A stretch of DNA of 64,000 nucleotides from Arion vulgaris (lineage: Eukaryota; Mollusca; Gastropoda; Stylommatophora; Arionidae). Made by a program: the position numbers and the translations under genes. Position 1 is the stretch's first letter; the number at the start of each line of letters is the position of its first letter. The stretch spans positions 31,341,647-31,405,646 of the forward strand of contig CM036758.1 of the NCBI GenBank assembly GCA_020796225.1. The letters run 5' to 3'. Of the stretch, positions 50,701 through 62,700 are shown one piece after another. Below the pieces are notes generated by a model that saw only the letters and a program-made list of their open reading frames with translations, did not search any database and had not been told where the DNA came from.

Positions 50701-53700
50701 AATTTGTTTTATTTACAGGTGAGAGCATGTAAAATTGAGGATAGACGAGACAGAGAGAGAACATTTTGGATAGCCTGACTTCATGGTACGGTATAGCGTC
50801 AACATCTGAATTGATAGTAAACACCACAAAACAGAGATTTGTGGAGATCCATGATCGCCTACGCCATCCGGCATGGCACCTGATGATGATGACGATGTGA
50901 GAGCATACCAAGGCGATGGAAAAACACGTACGTTCTTTTGAATATAAGTGTTACAAAACAATCCACCGTATATGATGGACAGAGAAGAGAACAAATAGAT
51001 CTATCCAGAAAGAACTCAAAAGAAAACTGGCTGATGATACAAATAAGAGTGAGATCATTGAAGTATCTTGGACATATAAAGAGACACAAAGAGCTGGAGA
51101 AGACTATAATGGAAGGAGACAAACAGGAGAAGAGGAAGACTACGGAGAAGATGGATTCAGGATGTAACTGATGGTTTAAGCATGTCGACTGCAGTGGCGG
51201 GAGATTGGGCCTTTGAGAGAGATACATTCAGACGGACTGTTAAGGGGCCAAAGTTCTGCTCAGGACAAGCTATTTCATGATGAGAGCTTACCTATGTGAA
51301 AAGATAGAAAAAAAAACACAATACAGGTGAGAAAGCATACACTACACGTTAGTTGATAGAAGTACAAATAGTGACACTGAGAGTCAAACAGTGCAGGTGA
51401 GAGTCTACCTGTTTTAGAAAAGGGGTTCTCTGTTGCTAAGTGCTTGCCTTGTGTTCCGAGCGTCGTCGGTTCGAATCTGGACCGCGCCGTTCTGTAAACG
51501 AGTGCAGTTTTTAACCCAGCGCCCCATAGGATTATTGCCGGAGCTACAGAGTTCATGCCTTGCGCAATACTTTCGGCGGGCGGCATACCATTTCTGCGGA
51601 GAGAGACCGAGCCATATGGCGTAAAACCCGATGCAGTGGTCAATCCTTCGGTTTTAGACTCGTTTTTACATAGAAAGATAACACAGCCAGGTAAGCGTCT
51701 ACCTGTGTATAGATAAAAGATAGCCCCGTCAGGTAAAATTCTACCTGCTTATAAATATAAAATACCCAGTCAGGAAGTAATTACCTGTGCCTAATTAACA
51801 AGGCATCTAGCACAGGTGAGTGGGCTGAAAGAACGATATAGTTGCACACTAGACTTAAGAGCGTATGTCTTGGTATAAGGATACAAAGTACAGGTGAAAA
51901 CATACCTGTGTCTATGTATAGCGATACAATCTACATGTGAGAGCTTACATGTGTCCAGGTATAATGATACAATTTACAGGTGAGAGCTTACCCGTGTCCA
52001 GTTATAACGATATAATTTACAGATGAGAGCTTATTAACTGTATCCAGGTGTAACGAAATAATCTACACGTGAGAACAAAACTGAAGGTATAAGGGTAACC
52101 TAGAGATAAAAACGCACCTGTGTCCAGGTAATGTACGAAAACCTACACATCCGAGGTAGTCAGACCGGATCAGATCAGATCTTGAGAAAACAGTGGAGAG
52201 GCTGCGGTAATACTAAGTAAATTGGATTTTTGGACGAAGACACATGTATACAGTATTACATAAGCAAGCAAGAAATGAATAATTAAATAATAAACATAAC
52301 TACCTGTGTCCAGGTATAAAGGTACAACGTACAGGTGAGCACTCACCTGTGTCGAGATGAAAGCTCCGTGTGAGTTTCTTTGTTGCAGTAACCACCCGAC
52401 AATATTTGTGCTGGTTGTGACATCTCCCCGTGCTAGAAAGGTCAGTAGAGCGTAAGCAGTGACCTCCACTGCCAGCGCTCCAGGTTTCTTCGTGTACCAG
52501 TAGGGTTTCTCGTGGGTGCCAAAGTCTGATTCACTGCCAGGGGCCCAGTATGTGAAACCTTAAAATATGAAATTATAAACATTCTTAGAAAAACTGATAG
52601 TTGCACATTCTTTCTTTTCTTTAATTCTGTTGTGCCTCACAGCGTTAGGATAAGAAGAGATTTCTAGAACGGGCTTTTGTGTGCGCTTCATAGATAGTGT
52701 TTTTCACCGCCTTTGTTATCTCTGATGCGCACCATTTGCGTTGTCGGCCTTTTGCTTTGTATCCATTGTATCGGATTAACATTACTCTTTGAGGCACACT
52801 GTCTGTTGGTAAACTTCTTATGTAGCCGAACCATTTAATTTGTTATTTCTTGATGAAGTTTAGTACTGATGTTGTACCACTTTTTTCCTGATGTCTTCAT
52901 TTCTAAACATGTCTCTTCTTGTTACTCCCAGCATTCTGCGTAGACACTTCATCTCTGTCGTGACTAGTTTTCTTCTGTCTTTTGATGTCAGCGTCCAGGT
53001 TTGACACTGATAGTGATGTCAGGGTCAATACCATACCGACTTCGACTTTGCTGCACCTTCTCCTGAGGCGTCAAGGAAACAAACAGATAAATGGTTAGCG
53101 AAGTAAGGAACGGCAGTATCTCATTTGGGGTGAAGTCTGTGGAGAACCAATCAATGGTTGTCAGGAGGAAATCCACACTTACATTTTAACATTCGAAACG
53201 ACACTACCGCCGAAAGTAAAATAGTGTCGGGATATCAATAACAACATTCCTCAGTTATCAGTTATATGTGGAATATCGCCATAGCATTCCAGACAAGTCC
53301 ATCGGTGCTCCGATCCCTGCCTCAACAAATCCAGCAGCACCCAGCAGCCTTCTTCTTCTTTGGGTTCGTTCTTTACGACAAATTTTAATCACTCTTTGTG
53401 ATATGTTTGATCTTTGCCAAGAACGTGTATACGTTGCACATTGGTTTGGTAGGCCTCTAAACGCATAGACTTCTACACGTTTAGGACACGTGCATCCGAT
53501 TTCAGCCAAACCTCCTTAGTCGCCTCTTACGACATGCGTGAAAGGTAACACTGGTTCTATTCTTTACACCCCAAATTTGGGCCCTGGTAACCACTCGGCG
53601 ACCCAGCAGCCCAACAGGCAAGTTCGATGTTAATTAATCAATCTTTTTGAATATTCGGTATGTCGTTCTTTTCGGACTGTAGCAATATCGACAAACATCT

Positions 53701-56700
53701 TTCTCAATCTGGTCAGCGACTGGGAACCTCATCTCAATCTGGTCAGCGACTGGGAACATCTTTCTCAATCTGGTCAGCGACTGGGAACATCTTCTCAATG
53801 CGTTAAGAATGTCATTTCGGTTCATTGCAGCTCCTTTGATATCGTAGCCATGCTCAGGCAATCTATCAGCTCGTCCATTACCCCTGTCTCCTTCGTGCCC
53901 AGAAACGAAAATGAAAGTGATCCTCTTTGTACCAGTACCTCCAGCAAGTTTCGTCTCAACATTCCTGTTTCGACTTTACAAATCATACTCACGGAATCCA
54001 TGAGAATAAAAGCACAAGAGTAGTCATTATATGCCAACCACGTCCCTGCCTTTGTAACAGTCCGTACCTCCATTGTCAAACTACTTGTGATTGTCGCGTA
54101 GGCCCCACTGGCCTCTTTTATTATCCCCCTCTCCCCCTGAGCGATCTGAAAAAAGCCCACGCACAGCGTTGTTGACGAATGACTGAATCATCATCTACAT
54201 CTGCTTCATTGATGATGTCATTTAAGAAAACCTCAACCTCCACGTCAATTAGTGATGGATTATTTTGTTCACAGTTTTTCTTAATGGATATAATAGCTGT
54301 AAAGGCAGTCTGATATTGCGGTTGCACAGCAATCCATTCCGCTCATGGTTCAATTCCGAAAGGTTAACATATTTTTCAAAGAGTAATCTTCTTCTTGACT
54401 CAGTTATGATCTGCCACTCTTGAGTTTACACCCTTTCTCCTTAATGAGTTCTTCATGGAGAGGATGTTCTTTGTTTTCGTTGATTTTTAGATATGATAGA
54501 ACCCTTCTTAGATGACAGCTACATGACAGTTAGATGACAGCTACATGACAGTTAGATGACAGATGACAGCTACATAGCAGCTACATGACAGTTAGATGAC
54601 AATTTTATGACAGTTAGATGACAGTTAGGTGACAGCTACATGACAGTTAGATGACAGATGACAGCTACATATCAGCTACATGACAGTTTTATGACAGTTA
54701 GATGACAGCTCGCCAGAGTGAGCTCAAATTGGGGTGTAAAGAATAGAACCACTGTTACCTGCCACGCATGTCGTAAGAGGCGACTAAGGAGGGTGTACGT
54801 GGGGCTAGCTACCCAACACCATAAAAACACTAGATGGCTACAGAACAGAGAGCGAACCGAGTAAACGCTGGCTGAAACCGGACACACCAACCAAGGATTA
54901 GCACCAGAGCTCCAAATGGTGCTGAAGATGTGACGTAAAACACACCAATGCTAAGGCTGCATGAATCAGATTTCCACATGAATAGAATTGATGGGGAGGT
55001 CTGGTACATCGGTCTGAGCGGTGATCGCGAGAGAGAAAGAGATGACAACTACATGACAGTTAGATGGCAGTTAGATGACAGTCAGATGACAGTTAGATGA
55101 CATAAACATGACAGATCACACACGAAGAGAAAGACAATAACCTTCCGGCGAAGACTTGGCCAGGGACAGCAACCGTTTGACCAACGTTTCACTGTGTTGA
55201 CTTCCGGCCAAGGTCATGGCGTAGGCGCTGATGGCAACCGCCAGGGGTCTATCAGTTTGGGCGATCTTAGCCTCCACATATCGCTGTGCCGCCTCCACGA
55301 GCCGCCTTTGATTCTGTGCGATACAGAAACCTTGGATTAGACATAGACAATATGGGTATGTGTGTTTGTGGTCATGTGCGTGCGTGGGTTTGTGCTCCTG
55401 TGTGTGTGGGCGTGTGCATGTGTGTGAGTGGGTAGTTGTGGGCATGTTTGAATGGGTTTGAGAGCATGTGTGTGTATGGGTTTGTGGACATGTGTGTGTG
55501 TGGGGTTTGTGGGCATGTGTGTGGGTTTGTGGGTATGTGTGTGTGGGTTTGTGGGTATGTGTGTGTGGCGTATATGTGTGTGCAAGGTTGCATGTGGATT
55601 TGTGGGCATGTGTGTGTGAGTGAGCATATGTTTGGGGCATGTGTGTGTGTGTTTGTGTGCATATGTGGGAGAGAGAGCGTGAGTTAAAATGGGGATATGG
55701 AAGCAGATCTATTCCCACCCCTTTCTCTTCAATATTTATCTTGAACCTCTCATACAGGAGACGCTGCTGCACTAATTGTCTCCAGTGGCGGCTCGTGGTA
55801 ATTGTTCTTGTCAAATTTTCGGTAAAATCATGGTGTTTGAGTATTTACATTGTTTGTCTATTCCGGAAAGTTATTCCCTTTCTTTTGGTGCGGGCCGAGC
55901 CCACTGGCCTAATGACGAGCCGCTCCTGATTGTCTCATCCAAATCTAATGGTAGTAGACATGTAGATTTTGCATTTCAGTTTAAATTTAGAATATCTTCA
56001 TTTCACTCTGGACATGGACATAATTGCTCGATCTCCATCGCAATATCTCCAACAGTTTCCGGGGACTAACTTGCCAGTTCGATGTTGATTCTTCCTTCTT
56101 CTTCTTCTTCTTCTTCTTCGACGCTCTGTATTGACCCCTTATTAAACCATCTTTGTCATTTGTATGTATTTGAGCTTTTTTTAAACCGATCCAGAAGCAG
56201 CTCGTTTCAGCGCTTCGGCTCGGTGTCGTGGACATCGTAACCTCTTCGGCTCGGTGCCGTGGACATCGTAACTCTTCGGCGCGGTGCCGTGGACATCGTA
56301 ACTCTTCGGCGCGGTGCCGTGGACATCGTAACTCTTCGGCGCGGTGCCGTGGACATCGTAACTCTTCGGCTCGGTGTCGTGGACATCGTAACCCTTCGGT
56401 TCGGTGTCGTGGACATCGTAACCCTTCGGCTCGGTGCCATGAACACCGATGAATCTGGTGAACCTGTGGCTTTTCTACCAGCCCATGGAATTGAACCCGC
56501 ACTCACAGGAGCTTGTCACCCGTAGTGCAACGCGTTACGAACAAGCTGGGCAGACGGGTATGATCTGAGCTTAAAAAGATTGTACAGTCTGCCACGTATG
56601 CGCCTGCAAGTAGGCCATCACATCCGATGTCTGTGACGCTTTTTATTTACTAGGGTAGCTTCCCTAGACCCATACCTTACTCGCCTCTTACGACATGCCT

Positions 56701-59700
56701 TGTAGGTCGCAGTGTTACTATTCTTTGCTACTCTTGCAGGCCCCGGCAACACACGAGCGGATGTTCATTGGTGAGCCTACTCATACGCCTGCTGTGTCGT
56801 TATTTTCTGGCCACTTCAATCTTCAATCACAGCTCCTGCAATCTAGCAGTTGACTTGGATGTGTTTGAATGAAGATTCTCTTTGCGACAACACTCTATGA
56901 AGAGAATAAGAAGTTTTTATTTAAAACCGCAGGGAAACAACGAAGCCAATGAATATCATCAATAAATCATTATCATCATCATTGGTCTCTTTGTCTCAGG
57001 AGACAGTAGATTTTGAGTCACGTAATATGTTCTGTGCTGAATCACACCATTTCTTGTGGCTGTAATGGCTTATTCTGGGGTGGCACTCCTTGCCACAGTT
57101 GCTGCAGGTAAAACTGGAGACTGGAGCTGATAGATAGGATATTCTCTCTGTCCTCTGCGTTCTCCTTTGCCTCCCCATGTGATGGTGTTTTTCTTCTTTT
57201 CTTTTTGAGCCACCCTCACTGCCGCTCGCCATGCTTGCCTGTCTTTAGTCAACTGCTCCCAATATTCTTTGATCAATAAATAGACAGTGCAAAAGTAATA
57301 GGGGTTTCAAGATTTTTGTATTTGACCAAACACAGAATTCCAACCATAAACCCTTATTTCTTACGGCATACATTTCCTAGCGCTATAATAGCAGCGTTTT
57401 TACGACTTGGAGAGCTAGCTGATTGTGTTCCTTTAGGGGCTAATAAAACAAGCAACAGCTAGTACATTACCACTTGTTGGCAGTCGCACTCCATCAGGGC
57501 TGTAATGATGTAGGCTGCATGGGAAACATCACCATTGACACCTCCCTGTGGATGATATCAGATAGAAAGATGGGAGGCGGAGGTGTAACTAGGCAATCTA
57601 TTATTCTAGTCATCAAAACGGACAGACATACACTGTTAGTTCACAGACGACAGAGATGCAAGTATTCTCCACGACAGACAGACATCAATGTTATTCTCCA
57701 CAGACAGACAGACATACAATTTATTCTCAACGACGCTCAATGTTATTCCTCCACGACAGACATACATACAATGTTATTCCTCCACAGACAGACAGACAGA
57801 CATACATACATACAATGTTATTCCTCCACAGACAGACATACAGACATACAATGTTATTCCTCCACAGACAGACATACAGACATACAATGTTATTCCTCCA
57901 CAGACAGACATACATATTATTCTCCACAGACAGACATACAATGTTATTCCTCTACAGCAGACATACAGACATAGTTATTCATCCACAGACAATACAATGT
58001 TATTCCTCCACAGAAGACATACAATGTTATTCTCTACAGAGACTACAATATTATTCCTCCACAGACAGACATACAATGTTATTCCTCTACAGGCAGACAA
58101 CAGACATCAATGTATTCATCCACAGACAGACATCAATATTATTCCTCCACAGACAGACATACAATGTTATTCCTCTACAGGCAGACAACACAGTAATCAC
58201 AAGTAGATCCATGACAGCTCTTTCCTTTTATAAGCTACTTATAGTCTTATACCCAGCGTTACCCCATGACCTAAATTTTAGCTGCTTCTCCTATGCACTC
58301 ATATACACTATTTACCATTTTCTTTCTTCTCATTCCTACTTCCTATTTCCTAAACATTTCTCCATTTCCTACCAACATTTCCTCATTTCCTACCAACATT
58401 TCCTCCATTTCTACCAACATTTCCTCCATTTCCTACCAACATTCTCATTCACAATTCTCCATTTCCTACCAACATTTCTCATTTCCTACCAACATTTCCT
58501 CCATTTCCTACCAACATTTCCTCCATTTCCTACCAACATTTCCTCCATTTCCTACCAACATTTCCATTTCTACCAACATTTCCTATTTCCTACCAACATT
58601 TCCTCCATTTCCTACCAACATTTCCCTCCATTTCCTACCAACATTCTCATTTCTACCAACATTTCTCCATTTCCTACCAACATTCTCCCTCATTTCCTAC
58701 CAACATTTCTCCATTTCCTACCAACATTTCCCTCCATTTCTACCAACATTTCTCATTTCTACCAACATTTCTCCATTTCTACAACATTTCTCATTTCTAC
58801 CAACATTTCTCATTTCCTACAACATTCTCCATTTCTACCAACATTTCTCCATTTCCTACCAACATTTCTCATTTCTACAACATTCCCTCATTTCTACATT
58901 CTCCATTTTCCAACATTTCTCCATTTCTACAAATTCTCCATTCCTACCAACATTTCTCATTTCCTACCAACATTTCATTTCCTACAACATTCCTCCATTT
59001 CTACAACATTTCTCATTTCTACCAACATTCTCATTTCTAACATTCTCCATTTCTACCAACATTCTCCATTTCCTACAACATTTCTCCATTTCCACCAACA
59101 TTTCTCATTTCCTACCAACATTTCCTCCATTTCCTACATTTCTCCATTTCTACCAACATTTCTCATTCTACAACATTTCTCCATTTCCTACAACATTTCT
59201 CCATTTCTACCAATTTCTCCATTCCTACCAACATTTCCTCCATTTCTACCAACATTTCTCATTTCTACCAACATTTCCTCCATTCACCAACATTTCCTCA
59301 ATTTCCTACCAAATCTCCTCAATTACCTACCAACATCTCTCAATACCTACCAACATCTCACGATGTGGACCCAATCTCTTCTAGCTACCATCTGTGTTCT
59401 GCTGATCAGCGATCCAGGCCAGAGACTCACAAGTCTGGTTATGGTCAATCGTCACGTAATGTTCCGCCTGGCACAGCGTCTTCATCGCGAATGCTGTCAG
59501 CCTGTAGCAAGAACAAACAAATAAAGTAGCATGTCCCTTGCGGAATGTCGCTTTCATCACAGCCCGATTGAAAATCTCGCCGTCTCTTGCATGTTCTCCC
59601 GAATCTTTCAGTGACATGTACAAAGTTTCTTTGATGTCCTGCTGCCACCTTCGTCTTGATCGTCCCCTGCCTATTACTCCAGGAAACCATGCCTTCCATT

Positions 59701-62700
59701 GCAGTTCTCTCCAAACCACTGTGACGTTTAACGTGGTTAAAATATTTAATCTTCAGGGACATGATGTTATTTCTGAGCCAATGCTCCTTGATATGTAGAT
59801 CTTGTAGGATGTCTTTGCTTTTTCTCTTCTCTGTCCAGGATGTTCTAAGAACTTTTCTGTAACACATTGTTTCATAACTTTTAATTTTGTTCGTTAGTGT
59901 TTGGCTTATAGTCCACGATTCACATCCATATTTTGCTACAGACAATATACATGTTCTCAGAAGTCTTACTTTTATTTCTTTGCTTGTGTCTTTCCATAGT
60001 TTCTTCATGCTGACCACACTCTGGTAAGCCATGGCTAGTCTTTTTCTAACTTCTTTCGTACAATTTCCCTTGCTGCTAAGCAAAAAATGAGACATTTTTG
60101 TATCTTTATCATTTTGACCTTTGCCGGTGCTATGGAGATCGCACACTATTATGAGATAGGAGACTTGTCTGTGAAAGATCTTACTCGTGTTCTGGTCTTC
60201 TTCTTTGAACGCTCCATATCGACCACTTGTCAACCGTTCTGTGTGATTTGTATGTGATCTGAGCCTAAGCGCTATTGTAAGTTGTACCAGTTATGCGCCT
60301 ACAAGTAGGCCAGCACATCCGATTTCTGCGCTGCTTTTTATTTACTAGGTAGCATTCCTAGTGCATACATCAGTCGCCTCTTACGAAATGCATTGTAGGT
60401 TGCAGTGGTACTATTCTTTGCTTCCTTTGCCTGCCCCGGCACCACACAAGCGGTACTCTGGTCAAATACTATCTCTATCCAAGAACTGCTTGCAAAGTGT
60501 CAAAAGAGAATATGAACACCATCATACAAAAGTGACGGTGGAGATGGATCAGACATGTGATACGCTTGGAGACTAACTCTCACAAAATCTGCACTGAGAT
60601 AGATACCAGAGAGCTAACAAAAACGTGGATGACCAAAAACGACCTGATGATGAACAGTATAACAATAACTGAAAGAAATGAATCACAGATGAGTTCCGCA
60701 AAGAACAGTGACGTTTGGTGTGCATTTATTGCTGCCCGAAGCGCCATGGGCGTCACATGATAAAAAAAGAGAGAGAGAGAGAGAGAAAGATGAAATAAGC
60801 GAGCACTGGAGACCACCTTGTTATCTCCAGATGTGACTCGAACCCTGGACTGATTATGTGAGCACCGTCTCTCTCTCTCTCTCTCTCATGCCTTTTAAAC
60901 TCCGATTGGGACATAGGAACCAACTCACGCCAAGTCTTCCTATCTCTAGCTATCTCATACAGCTCCCTTCAGCTCTTCTGTATATTGTTATACCTCTCAT
61001 AGAAGAGCTACATTTCCTCTTGGTTCAATCCAACAAGTGTCATGCCTGCCGGCGTAGGCGATCATGTCTCTCTATCTTCTTCTTTTTCTTTGCGTTCGTT
61101 CTTTACAACCAATTTTAATCACTCTTTATGATAGGTTTGATTTTTGCCAAGAATGTGTATACGTTGCACATTGGTTTGGTAGGCACCTAAACGCATAGAC
61201 TTCTACACGTTTAGGATACATGCATCCGATTTTATCCAAACCTCCTTAGCCGCCTCTTACGACATGCGTGGCAGGAAACAGTGGTTCTATTCTTTACACC
61301 CCAAATTTGGGTCCTGTAACCACTCGGACGATGTCTCTCTATTACTCTCTCTCTCTCTCATTGGTGCAGTTATTCTGTTCTGACGTTGATCTTTTGTCGA
61401 ACCACGATGGCAGACAATCCAACAGTTCTCCCTCTGTCTTCCACGATTTATCCTTTCTTGAATTTTACCTGTTGTCACCAAATGTTCTAAACCTCCTCTA
61501 AGCGTTATATGCCCGAAGAACCTTGATTGTCTGATTTTTATACTTTTGATAAGCTTTCTTTGTGTGTAAGGTGAGAAGTTCAACATTTGTTTTCTTAGCT
61601 GTTCATGGAATATACAGCATTCATCTGTAAACCACATCTCTGGGGCTTTCAATGATCTTATTAATTGCTTATTCATTGTCCATGATACGCTGACTCACAT
61701 AATTATTGGTTCAATATAGTACTGGAGTACTCGTTTCTACAATGTCATTGGTAGTGAATTCACACATAGTGTATTTTTCATTTTCATGAAAACTGCTTTC
61801 GCTTGATTTATTCTACTCCTAATCTTTGTTTTAAATTTTACATCTCCGCCCGTCTGCCCAGCGTGTTCGTAGCGCGTTGGACTACGGTGGCTATCCCTTT
61901 TGTGTGCAGGTTCAATTCCGCGGGATGGCAGCAGATTCCCCAGATTTACGGTGTTCGTGGCACCGAACCAAAGGGTTACGATGTCCATGGCACGGAGCCG
62001 AAGAGCTGAAAAACTCAAGTGCTTCTGGATCGGAAAAAAAATCTTCCATCTGATGTTAGGAATGTTCTCTTGGTTGGCACAGTTATTGTTGTGTGACTTG
62101 TTCATGTTTGGTTGGTTTTGTGGCTAAATTTCTACCGGATAGGGTAGCCATCACCAGGCCAAACCCTATCTTGGTCACATTTTCAGGGTATCTGTAGTGT
62201 AGAGGTTCGGTGCTCGCCTCTCGTTACAAAGGTACTCGGTTAGCTCCCTCGTGGAGCCATCAGGATATTTTTCCAAAGATCTCTGATCTCAGTGTAGGTG
62301 AGATCGAGGTCTTAGTTATTTCGGAGACGGAAGATAAAACGTAAGACCCATATTCAAGTTGAGCACGTAAAAGAACTCTTAACAGTTCAAAATCGATAAC
62401 AGCAGGCTGGAAAGCCGCTGCCCGGGCCAAATTAATTAGAAAGATTGAAAAATAAGATTGCTACAATATATTTTCATCATCTTGTACATTACATCGGGGA
62501 CCCTCGCCGGTGCCACGGAGTTTGGGTACTGACACTGAGATCTTACTGTATAAGAAAGAGATCGGAGCCAACAAGGTTAATCACTGAAGTGCAATGATGA
62601 TAGTCCTACCAGCCAATCAATCAATCAATCACCTTTTACGACATACCTTGTAGGTCGCAGTGTTACTATTCTTTGCTCCTTGTGGGCCCCAGCAACACAC

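Noticed and set aside
55116..55814. 232-codon minus-strand frame with a Thr/His-rich middle
   Set aside because: The Thr/His part is a GT-rich minisatellite upstream of the acceptor CGCACAG; only 55142-55313 is coding.
57656..59524. 622-codon plus-strand open frame rich in F, S, T, P, H, I and N
   Set aside because: It runs through two minisatellites (28-bp and 20-bp units) and over the antisense of complement exon 2. There is no domain and the composition simply follows the repeat.
59445..60233. 262-codon minus-strand frame as a host gene
   Set aside because: It is the C-terminus of a LINE ORF2 ([25 protein letters not shown]), preceded by SINE E; its 3' end runs by chance into exon 2.
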